DNA of 32,952 bases. Source: a bacterium (GTDB taxonomy: Bacteria > Patescibacteriota > Microgenomatia > Levybacterales > UBA12049). Positions 1-7,691 of the stretch are shown in pieces (position 1 is the first letter of the stretch; every line of letters begins with the position of its first letter). The notes under the pieces were generated by a model. That model was not told where the DNA came from. It saw nothing but the letters and a program-made list of their open reading frames with translations, and did no database searches. The position numbers were made by a program, and so were the translations under genes. The stretch is taken from positions 1 through 32,952 of the forward strand of contig JAKALN010000007.1 of NCBI GenBank assembly GCA_021824155.1, written 5' to 3'.

Positions 1-76
1 TAAAGAGGGCAACTGCGGTTACGTATAGAGAGGTAGAGACAGCATTTATCAATGCTTTTTTCTTAATCTCTTTCAT
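1..76 (-). CDS. N-terminal fragment of a protein running off the window edge (MKEIKKKALINAVSTSLYVTAVALF...)
   Basis: Open frame on minus strand from ATG at 76 to window edge; extended -10 (TGATATAAT) just upstream; basic then hydrophobic N-terminus. Confidence 0.5.
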   Translation of the reverse strand, partial: MKEIKKKALINAVSTSLYVTAVALF

Positions 77-200
77 AACTTTATTATATCAGCTAATTGC
101 AAGTAACATTTCAAGCTGAGCATACCGGTCTAGATCCATTATATCGTTATAGCAGTGTCTCTGGGTTGAAGCTAAGTAAGACAATATCTGAATATTTTAT

Positions 201-785
201 TTATGGCTTAATTTTAATACCGGATTTTTCCAAAAGAGGAATTATAATTTCCATTGGCAATCCATGAGTAAGACCCGTTAATGAACCATTAACTTTTGAA
301 ATTGTTGTTAATCCATATGTATTTGCAGGAGAGAATGCACCAGACCAGGTAAGCACAGGATATTTATTTATAACCTCGTCTATTTCTTCTTCGCTAAACT
401 TTCTTGTTGAAAAATCAACTACAATACACGTTGAATAATCAATACTATTTTGCTTATCTAAATAACAAACACCTGCATAAAGCTTAGAATTTTCATTTCC
501 GGATTCTTCTCGCAGCATTTGTTTTGCTTCTTCAATCGTTTGAGGTTTTTCATAAACTTTCCCGTTATGAACCGCAAAAGAATCTGCCGAAATAATTATT
601 CCCTTATGTTTTATAGCGACATTTTCAGCTTTTGCCCGAGCTATTTTTTCTGCCCTTTTTGCTAAATCACTATCTCTTATTAATTTTTCATCTATATTTG
701 CTGGAATAATTTCATAGGGAATATTTAATACATCCATTAACATTTTCCTATTGGCAGAGCCTGAAGCTAAAATAATTCTTTGCAT
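201..785 (-). CDS. maf: Maf-like nucleotide pyrophosphatase
   Basis: 194 aa; N-terminal IILASGSANRKMLMD motif and SADSFAV...EKP region typical of the Maf family. Confidence 0.85.
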   Translation of the reverse strand: MQRIILASGSANRKMLMDVLNIPYEIIPANIDEKLIRDSDLAKRAEKIARAKAENVAIKHKGIIISADSFAVHNGKVYEKPQTIEEAKQMLREESGNENSKLYAGVCYLDKQNSIDYSTCIVVDFSTRKFSEEEIDEVINKYPVLTWSGAFSPANTYGLTTISKVNGSLTGLTHGLPMEIIIPLLEKSGIKIKP

Positions 786-995
786 TTTATTTAAAATTAT
801 TATTTATCAAAATCACGTTTTTATTTACTGCCGGACTTGTACCACAAGGGCACTAGGTACTTCGTACCGTCGGATTCGAAACAAATCAAAATCTACGACG
901 CCAAATAAAAATTACAACATCATTTGCCTAATTATTGCGATAATTATGCATGGTTTTTGCACTCTATTATAAAATTTTTAGGAGGCAAAAATCAG

Positions 996-1066
996 CTGCC
1001 GGACTTGGATTCGAACCAAGATGAGCGGATTCAGAGTCCGCTATCCTACCATTAGATGATCCGGCA
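996..1066 (-). tRNA. tRNA-Gln (anticodon CTG), 3' CCA not encoded
   Basis: Minus-strand cloverleaf TGCCGGA...GCGGA-CTCTGAA-TCCGC...GGTTCGAATCC...TCCGGCA-G; 7-bp acceptor stem; following bases are CTGATT, not CCA. Confidence 0.93.
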
Positions 1067-1102
1067 ATGTGTGTTTATTTTACTAAAATTCGAGGCAAAA
1101 AG

Positions 1103-1471
1103 CTATCTTAGAAGCTTCAAGATGTGGGGAACAAAGATAAGAACTCCGACAATAACCGAGCCCATTGCTGTTAAAAGCACCATACCGGCGGAAACGTCTT
1201 TTGCAATCTTTGCTTCTTTTCTGTGCTCATTTACCAAAAGATTAACAACTTCCTCAATCGCAGTATTTATCATTTCCGTACAAATGACCAAAAGTATCAT
1301 CACTCCCAAAATACCCATTTCAAATGCATTAACTTTTAGAATTATACTGGCGATAATAACTAAAATTGCAGCTAAAAAATGTATTCTGATATTCCTGTTA
1401 TATTTAAAAGCCAAATGTATGCCTTCAAGGGCATAGCCGAAAGATTTTAGCAAAGAATTTTGGTTAAACAT
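1103..1471 (-). CDS. dgkA: Diacylglycerol kinase (DgkA family)
   Basis: 122 aa, 3 TM segments, EMINTAIEEVVNL motif. Confidence 0.9.
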   Translation of the reverse strand: MFNQNSLLKSFGYALEGIHLAFKYNRNIRIHFLAAILVIIASIILKVNAFEMGILGVMILLVICTEMINTAIEEVVNLLVNEHRKEAKIAKDVSAGMVLLTAMGSVIVGVLIFVPHILKLLR

Positions 1472-2054
1472 GGATTATATACTTAAATATAACATAAATT
1501 GTTATCGTTAATAAAATCCCTAAAGAGGTTCCTATTATGGTTTCCTGTAATGTGTGATTTTTTGTTTTAATCCGGGACCATGCAAGCAAGGGAATTAGAA
1601 TAAAGCCTAGAATAAACAGTCTACCCTCAACCAGGACCAAAAATGTAAGAAGTGCCGAAATTGTAGCAAGATGGACGCTTGCTTTTATTACTCTATTTAC
1701 CAAATCTACCACAAACAACCCGACAACAATAGAAAGTGCTCCTATGTATAGGATTACAGGTCCGTGCAAAAAATAAAGTAAGGCTATGTAAATAATTGTT
1801 AAAATAATGGCAGAGGAAAAAAGCAGTGGACGCTGTGTACGCCTTGAAACATCCAGATCCGAAAAAAACCCTTTTTTAATTCCAAATAAGATAAAAAGGA
1901 AGAATAAAAAAACAAAAAACAACGATAAAAAAGTCCATATAATTGCTTCCATTAAATTTCCTCCTGTTTCAAAAACCAAAAAAAACGGAATAGGAATTAG
2001 AACAACAAGAGGATTAAACACTAATGAAATGATTTCGGCAAAAAACTTACTCAC
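1464..2054 (-). CDS. PAP2-superfamily-like membrane protein
   Basis: Multi-TM; RRTQRP and KxxNHT motifs; overlaps dgkA start. Confidence 0.65.
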   Translation of the reverse strand: MSKFFAEIISLVFNPLVVLIPIPFFLVFETGGNLMEAIIWTFLSLFFVFLFFLFILFGIKKGFFSDLDVSRRTQRPLLFSSAIILTIIYIALLYFLHGPVILYIGALSIVVGLFVVDLVNRVIKASVHLATISALLTFLVLVEGRLFILGFILIPLLAWSRIKTKNHTLQETIIGTSLGILLTITIYVIFKYIIHV

Positions 2055-3288
2055 TTTTTAAATTTTTAATAAAAAATTCTTTTCCGTAAATTTGGTTAAG
2101 CTCCAAAATCCCAATTCCCTGTTCTTTACCGGTCATCAAAAAGTAGATTTCTTTAAAAGGTATATTATTTTCTTTGCTGAATGTCCTTATAGAATTCAAA
2201 AGATTTTCATCGTCCCATGTCTTTAAATTATTTAAAAACTCCAAAAGTTTTTTTGCATCTTCTTTCTCCCCGCTCGTCTTTTCCCTCGCCCCTACCTCAC
2301 TGAGTAAAGCTTTGAATTCAGAAAGTTTCTTCATTCTGGTGCTAGCCAAACCCACTATTAAGTCTATATGAGGATTATTATCAAAAAGTTGAATATCACT
2401 ATCACTGCTGTAAAATTCTTTTAGCCTATCTTTTAATTCATCAATATTTTTTTCCGCAAGAGTTCTGATCCATAATCCATTCAGCCAATCTAATTTTTTA
2501 ACGTCGAAAATAGGACTTGCAGTATTTATGTCCTCAAGTTTAAATAGTTTTATCATCTCATCAATGGAAAATTCTTCTTTATTCCCGCCAGGATTCCATC
2601 CCAAAAGCGCCATAAAATTCAAAAGGGCTTCGGGAAGATAACCTTCCGCTTTATAATCCAGAGCGGATTTCGCACCGTGTCTTTTGGAAAGTTTGGTTTT
2701 ATCTGGTCCTAAAATAACCGGAAGATGGGCAAATACAGGAGTTTTCCAACCGAAAACTTCGTATAAATACAAGTGTTTGGGAGTAGACGAAATCCATTCT
2801 TCGCCTCTTATTACATGGGTTATCTCCATTAAATGGTCATCAATAACGTTAGCCAAATGGTATGTAGGAAAACCGTCGGATTTTAATATTACGAATTCAT
2901 CAACATCTTTTCCTGCAAAAGAAATTTTCTTTTTGCCTACTTCATCTGTCCACTCGAATTTTTGATTTTCCGGAACTTTTATCCATACAGCTCCTTCTTT
3001 TTCGTGAGCAATTTTTTTATCCAAAAGTTGTTGAACATATTTTTTATACAATTTTAGCCTTTGCGATTGACGGACAACTTCTCCGTCATAATTTATTCCC
3101 AACCATTCCAAAATATCAAATATTGCTTCTTCCGCGCCCTCTGCGATCCTTTTTTGGTCTGTGTCTTCAATTCTTAGAATAAATTCACCTTTATTATGTC
3201 TGGCAAACAAAAAATTAAATAATGCCGTTCTTGTATTTCCTATATGAGGAATTCCCGTTGGACTCGGAGCAAACCTTACTCTTACCAT
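2047..3288 (-). CDS. gltX: Glutamyl-tRNA synthetase (short form)
   Basis: 413 aa; RFAPSPTGIPHIGNTRTALFN and KLSKRHG class I aaRS signatures. Confidence 0.95.
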   Translation of the reverse strand: MVRVRFAPSPTGIPHIGNTRTALFNFLFARHNKGEFILRIEDTDQKRIAEGAEEAIFDILEWLGINYDGEVVRQSQRLKLYKKYVQQLLDKKIAHEKEGAVWIKVPENQKFEWTDEVGKKKISFAGKDVDEFVILKSDGFPTYHLANVIDDHLMEITHVIRGEEWISSTPKHLYLYEVFGWKTPVFAHLPVILGPDKTKLSKRHGAKSALDYKAEGYLPEALLNFMALLGWNPGGNKEEFSIDEMIKLFKLEDINTASPIFDVKKLDWLNGLWIRTLAEKNIDELKDRLKEFYSSDSDIQLFDNNPHIDLIVGLASTRMKKLSEFKALLSEVGAREKTSGEKEDAKKLLEFLNNLKTWDDENLLNSIRTFSKENNIPFKEIYFLMTGKEQGIGILELNQIYGKEFFIKNLKSE

Positions 3289-3292
3289 ATGC

Positions 3293-3325
3293 TTGCATTG
3301 TACCGTAAAGTTTTCCTATACTCAA
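3293..3325. promoter_or_regulatory. Interlocked divergent promoters for gltX (-) and the 3329 gene (+)
   Basis: + : TTGCAT(3293-3298)-18-TATACT(3317-3322); - : TTGAGT(3325-3320)-17-TACAAT(3302-3297). Confidence 0.6.
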
Positions 3326-3328
3326 TAT

Positions 3329-4375
3329 ATGCTGACTTTAAGTCAAGCCACCTCCGAAACGAGAGCAATTCTAAAATGGGGCGGAGTAGTTATTTTACTG
3401 CTTTTTTTTGCGGTGGTATTATTCCGGCTTGGCTCTTATTTTAAAGATAAATTTTTTCCGACCCCGCCTCCTCCTCCAACCGTAACTTTTGGTAAACTTC
3501 CGGCAATCGTTTTTCCAAATAATTCAAGCGATAAAAATTTCAGTTATTCGCTAGACACTGTAAGCGGAACCCTACCTTTATTTCCCGACAGATTAAAAGT
3601 ATATAAAATGGTCTCCAATCCTCCCGACCTTTTAGCTCTTCAGAAAGCCAAAAGTAAGGTTGGAGCCGTAGGATTTACTTCAAATGAGCTTCCCGTCTCG
3701 AATCAAGTATATCAATGGAATGATAACGGACCATTAAATAGAACTATTACTATGAATATTTTTTCTTCGGACTTTAGCCTTTCTTCATCTTTTATTTCCG
3801 ATCCTATTGTTCAGTCGGCAGGTAATCTCCCCGACCCAAACGGAGCAATAAATGTTGCTCAAACTTTTCTTTCCACTATGGATTCTCTGCCCGATGATAT
3901 AGATAATTCCAAAACCCAAACATTTCTTTTTTCAATAAATAATAATACTCTTACATCCGCAACAAGCATCTCAAACGCTCAAGTTATCGAAGTTGACCTT
4001 TTTCAAAAAGACGTAGATAAACTTCCCATTTTTTATCCAAAGGCTGTCAATTCCACAATGACCCTGCTTATTGTTGCGGGACAGGACCAACCGCAAGTTG
4101 CTCAAATTAATTATTATCATCAAAGTATATCTAAAAATAATTCAACCTATCCCGTTAAAACCGCACAAGAAGCTTTTAACGAGTTAAAACAAGGTAAAGG
4201 TTATATAGCCTCATATTTTGGAACAAGCGATTATATATCCATTAAAAATATTTCTCTTGGCTATTATATTGGAGATAAAAAACAGGACTATTTAATGCCT
4301 ATTGCAGTTTTTGAAGGTAATGACGGTTTCTTTGCGTACGTCCCTCTTCTTAACGATGAATGGATAAATAAGTAA
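3329..4375 (+). CDS. Single-pass membrane-anchored protein of unknown function (possible YycI-like C-terminal region)
   Basis: ORF track starts at TTG 3293, but that codon lies in the -35; first ATG is 3329 (MLTLSQATSE); one TM, proline linker, extracellular domain. Confidence 0.75.
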   Translation: MLTLSQATSETRAILKWGGVVILLLFFAVVLFRLGSYFKDKFFPTPPPPPTVTFGKLPAIVFPNNSSDKNFSYSLDTVSGTLPLFPDRLKVYKMVSNPPDLLALQKAKSKVGAVGFTSNELPVSNQVYQWNDNGPLNRTITMNIFSSDFSLSSSFISDPIVQSAGNLPDPNGAINVAQTFLSTMDSLPDDIDNSKTQTFLFSINNNTLTSATSISNAQVIEVDLFQKDVDKLPIFYPKAVNSTMTLLIVAGQDQPQVAQINYYHQSISKNNSTYPVKTAQEAFNELKQGKGYIASYFGTSDYISIKNISLGYYIGDKKQDYLMPIAVFEGNDGFFAYVPLLNDEWINK

Positions 4376-5285
4376 TGTTGCCGGAAACTAAATCTAAAAG
4401 TCTTTCTGTATCTAAAAATCTGTCATTGCTTAACATAACAACTAAGATAATAGTATGTCTGTTTTCTATCTTTGATGTAACTAATACCTCCCCCGCTTCC
4501 TCTGTGTAGCCTGTTTTTACTCCGTCAACGCCATCAGCCCCTAAAAGCTTATTAAGGTTATCCAAACTATAAACATTTACACCCGAAACATCGGTGATTG
4601 TTTTACTTTTTGTTGAAACTATTTTTGCAAATTCAGGGTTTTTTAAAGCAATTGATGCAAGTCGGGCCAGATCAACAGGGGTTGTATAATCCCCGTCATC
4701 CAAAAGCCCGGCCGGGTCCTGATAATGCGTGTTGAAAAGATTATATCTTTTTGTATTTTCATTCATTTTTTTAACAAATTCTTTTTCCCCTCCCGGATAA
4801 TTTTGGGCTATGGCTAAAGCAGCATCATTTGCCGAAGGCAATAGCATTGCATACAGTAAATTTTCAAAAGTCATCCTTTCTCCTTGCTGTAATCCCAATA
4901 TAGAACCGTCATTCGTTGCGGTCTTAACTGTTAAGATATCTCCAGGTTTAAAAACATCAAGAGCAGTAAGCGCAGTCATAATTTTAGTTGTTGATGCCGG
5001 AGAAAATCTAAGCTGTGGATTTTTGGAATATAAAACCGTTTTTGAATCGGCGTCCATCACAACCGCTCCTTCTGCAGATACTGCAGGTATAAATTCCGTT
5101 TTAAGTATAGGAAACTTAAGACTTGTTGAAATCGCTAAAGATGAAGGCAAAATTCGGTCCTTGTTTATTTTTACTTTTAAATAAACATCAAACAGCAATA
5201 GGACTAAAAGTGCAATTATAAGAATCGAAAATAATAAAGGTAAGTAGTATTTTTTAAAACTACTTAGTTTTGGAAAGTCTTTCAT
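4350..5285 (-). CDS. D-alanyl-D-alanine carboxypeptidase (peptidase S11)
   Basis: SPASTTKIMTAL (SxxK), SAN, and DGVKTGYTEEAG (KTG) motifs; start moved to internal ATG to reduce overlap with aspS. Confidence 0.9.
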   Translation of the reverse strand: MKDFPKLSSFKKYYLPLLFSILIIALLVLLLFDVYLKVKINKDRILPSSLAISTSLKFPILKTEFIPAVSAEGAVVMDADSKTVLYSKNPQLRFSPASTTKIMTALTALDVFKPGDILTVKTATNDGSILGLQQGERMTFENLLYAMLLPSANDAALAIAQNYPGGEKEFVKKMNENTKRYNLFNTHYQDPAGLLDDGDYTTPVDLARLASIALKNPEFAKIVSTKSKTITDVSGVNVYSLDNLNKLLGADGVDGVKTGYTEEAGEVLVTSKIENRHTIILVVMLSNDRFLDTERLLDLVSGNITYLSIHR

Positions 5286-6615
5286 CAACCCTCTCCATAT
5301 CCCGCGGGAACATACTCGCCTCACGAATATTAGAAAGCTCAAGAATTTGCATTGTCATTCTCTCTGATCCGAAAGCAAAACCTCCTTCTGGGGGAACTCC
5401 ATAGGAAAAGGCTTCCAAAAACATACTTACTTTTTTGGGGTCCATTTTCCATTCCTTAACATGCTCCATCAGCTGGCCATAATCATTAATTCTTCTTCCC
5501 CCGGATAGCCACTCTATTCCCCGGCATAATAAATCCATACCTTCGTTATACTCGGGTTTCTCGGGATTAGGATAGACATAAAAAGGCTTATTTTTAGTGG
5601 GATAACCGTACACAAAAACAAAATCTGAGCCTGTTTCCTCTTTAATAATTGCGCATATCTCTTTTTCATCTTCGGGGTTTAAATCTTTTTCTTTCCTTAC
5701 GTCTCTTCCCGAATGCTTAAATATTTTCTCCTGGGCTTCCCGTAAACTTAGAGTCGGAGTTTTATCAATCATTTTCGGAAGTGTGGCATTATAAAATTTA
5801 AGTTCTTTCTCACATTCTTTTCCCACTCTTTGAAGTATAAAACGGACAGCTTCCTCCGCCACATCTTTAACGTCCGTCCACGAATCAATAAAAGCCATTT
5901 CTGCGTCCAAAGAGACAACTTCTGCCAAATGCCTTGTTGTAACGCTTGGCTCTGCCCTGAATATTTTATTTACCGAAAAAACACGCTCAAATGCAGACAT
6001 TACAATTTGCTTGTATAGCTGAGGACTTTGCGAAAGGTAAGCTTTATGTCCGAAATAATCCACCTGGAAAACGTCTGCCCCTCCTTCGGCAACTGCGGGA
6101 ACAATAGAGGGAGCCTGAAATTCAAAAAAACCTTCTTTTTTAAGGTACTCACGGAAGCTGTCAATTATTACAGCCTGGACTTTAAAAATAGCCTGAATTT
6201 TAGGATGCCTAAGCGTAAGGGCCCTGTGATCCAATAAAGTTGGAAGTTCGAGGGTTAGCTCGTTTCCCCCCATATCAAAAGGTAAAGTTTTGGCCCTTGC
6301 AAGGATTTCTATTCCGGTGGCTTCAAGCTCGACAGTACCGCTGACAATATCCTTATTTATTGCGTTTTCGGGTCTTTTATTTACTCTACCGACTATTGTA
6401 ACTGCATATTCGGGTTTTAATTCCAAAGCCTCTTTATAAGCCTTTTCCGAAAATTTGGAATTTACCACAACTTGAATAATCCCACTCCTATCCCTTATAT
6501 CGAGAAAAATAAGTTTACCGTGGTCTCTTCTTATTCTTACCCAACCTGCAATTTTAATTTCCTCTCCGATAAAATTTGAAGCTTCGGAGGATAATACCCT
6601 TTTCAAACCGGCCAT
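5260..6615 (-). CDS. aspS: Aspartyl-tRNA synthetase, archaeal/eukaryal-type architecture
   Basis: 451 aa; OB-fold N-terminus, SPQLYKQ, FRAEPSVTTRH, GxERxxM motifs; no room for the bacterial GAD insert domain. Confidence 0.9.
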   Translation of the reverse strand: MAGLKRVLSSEASNFIGEEIKIAGWVRIRRDHGKLIFLDIRDRSGIIQVVVNSKFSEKAYKEALELKPEYAVTIVGRVNKRPENAINKDIVSGTVELEATGIEILARAKTLPFDMGGNELTLELPTLLDHRALTLRHPKIQAIFKVQAVIIDSFREYLKKEGFFEFQAPSIVPAVAEGGADVFQVDYFGHKAYLSQSPQLYKQIVMSAFERVFSVNKIFRAEPSVTTRHLAEVVSLDAEMAFIDSWTDVKDVAEEAVRFILQRVGKECEKELKFYNATLPKMIDKTPTLSLREAQEKIFKHSGRDVRKEKDLNPEDEKEICAIIKEETGSDFVFVYGYPTKNKPFYVYPNPEKPEYNEGMDLLCRGIEWLSGGRRINDYGQLMEHVKEWKMDPKKVSMFLEAFSYGVPPEGGFAFGSERMTMQILELSNIREASMFPRDMERVDERLSKTK

Positions 6616-6624
6616 AACCCATAC

Positions 6625-6653
6625 ATCATACCTAAAAATCCAAAACTTGACAA
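6625..6653 (-). promoter_or_regulatory. Promoter for aspS
   Basis: TTGTCA(6653-6648)-17 bp-TATGAT(6630-6625) on the minus strand; predicted TSS about 3 nt from ATG at 6615. Confidence 0.65.
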
Positions 6654-6675
6654 GAAGTCAGAATGGTGATAATAT
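6647..6675 (+). promoter_or_regulatory. Sigma70-type promoter upstream of the 6774 gene
   Basis: TTGACA(6647-6652)-17 bp-TAATAT(6670-6675). Confidence 0.75.
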
Positions 6676-6733
6676 TTAATTATCTTATAGTAATGGCTTA
6701 TAGTTTCTTTACTTTAATAAATAAATATTAATT

Positions 6734-6773
6734 ATCCTTTAACCAGATAAAAATCTGACTAAAGGATTTTTTT
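6734..6773 (+). terminator. Intrinsic-terminator-like hairpin in the leader, directly abutting the start codon at 6774
   Basis: ATCCTTTA-ac-CAGAT-AAAA-ATCTG-ac-TAAAGGAT followed by T-run and ATG; 3' arm contains the SD-like AAAGGA. Confidence 0.65.
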
Positions 6774-7691
6774 ATGGCAATTATTTCGGAAACTTTTATC
6801 AATACGCCGGAAAGTGCTGCTAAATTTAGACAAACTCAGCCAATAGCAGTCGGACCGGCTAATCAACCGGATACTTCTATGATTTTTTTGGGTGACAATC
6901 CCTCTGCATCGCGTGTTGAAATTAGTAAAAGAGTAAGGTATCTGGAAGCTGTACAAAGATTCCAAGTTCTTCAAGATGTTAATAGAAGAATGCAGATAGG
7001 ACTTGGAAAAACTCCGGAAGACGTTGAAAAACAATTGGCAAGCCGACAAAGTGCTTTTGATAAATTATCCCTTCCTGATCAAAAAGGGTTTTTACAAGAA
7101 GCAAGGGCACAAACGACAGAAGCTGTGAATTCCCTTTTTACGGAAGGACTTTGCCTTTATGATGGTCTGTTAATTGAAGTAAACGGCCGGTCGAATGAAG
7201 AAATTGCGGCTATATTTGATGCAAGAAAAAAAGCTTTTGATTCCGCGACATTACCCAGAAAACTGGATTTAGCCTTAAAAATGAAATCCGAAGCAGAAGA
7301 TATGCTGCTTAAAAGGTTTGATTTTTACGTGAACGCGTGGAGGGATACTCTTGTTAAAATGGGACGGCCCCGGGAAGCAATTGACCAAGAGATAGATACT
7401 TTGGAAGATAGATTTCTAAGCGCATCTCCCAAGGGGCAAATAGGCATAACAAAAGGTCTCAGGGAAAGAATTTCGGATGTTTCCTTCAGCAGATTTTCTG
7501 CATTTTTAGAACTATATTCTCTTCAGATAAAACAAAAAGGGCTTACCGGTGACGATTTTCCTTCTGCCGAATCTCTTAACCAAAGGTATCAGGGGTTATC
7601 AATTGCTAAAAGAGATGCATTGGTGGATGAAGTACACAAACTGACTATAAGGGCATTAACGGCTACGCCTGTAAATTTCCCGGCCGCTTAA
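6774..7691 (+). CDS. Uncharacterised helical-repeat protein (four ~59-60-aa repeats)
   Basis: 305 aa ORF with promoter and SD-like sequence; recurring G-x-x-x-E-E/D...F/Y...LP pattern at regular spacing; no family recognised. Confidence 0.8.
   Translation: MAIISETFINTPESAAKFRQTQPIAVGPANQPDTSMIFLGDNPSASRVEISKRVRYLEAVQRFQVLQDVNRRMQIGLGKTPEDVEKQLASRQSAFDKLSLPDQKGFLQEARAQTTEAVNSLFTEGLCLYDGLLIEVNGRSNEEIAAIFDARKKAFDSATLPRKLDLALKMKSEAEDMLLKRFDFYVNAWRDTLVKMGRPREAIDQEIDTLEDRFLSASPKGQIGITKGLRERISDVSFSRFSAFLELYSLQIKQKGLTGDDFPSAESLNQRYQGLSIAKRDALVDEVHKLTIRALTATPVNFPAA

Noticed and set aside
77-200. Possible RNA gene in the left intergenic region
   Set aside because: No convincing cloverleaf or terminator; only a promoter-like TATAAT that may serve the edge gene
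751-972. 73-aa + strand ORF over the Maf start/intergenic region
   Set aside because: Low-complexity translation, overlaps Maf antisense and the tRNA tail-like sequence; no SD or recognisable motif
1056-1436. 126-aa + strand ORF antisense to dgkA
   Set aside because: Mirror frame of a confidently identified gene; no independent coding evidence
3244-3444. 66-aa + ORF spanning the gltX/3329 intergenic region
   Set aside because: Out-of-frame with the better-supported 3329 ORF and starts inside gltX antisense
4810-5184. 124-aa + ORF antisense to the carboxypeptidase
   Set aside because: Shadow ORF; minus strand has full S11 motifs
6759-7049. 96-aa minus ORF antisense to the 305-aa repeat protein
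   Set aside because: The + frame has promoter, SD and internal repeat periodicity at the protein level, so the minus frame is likely a shadow
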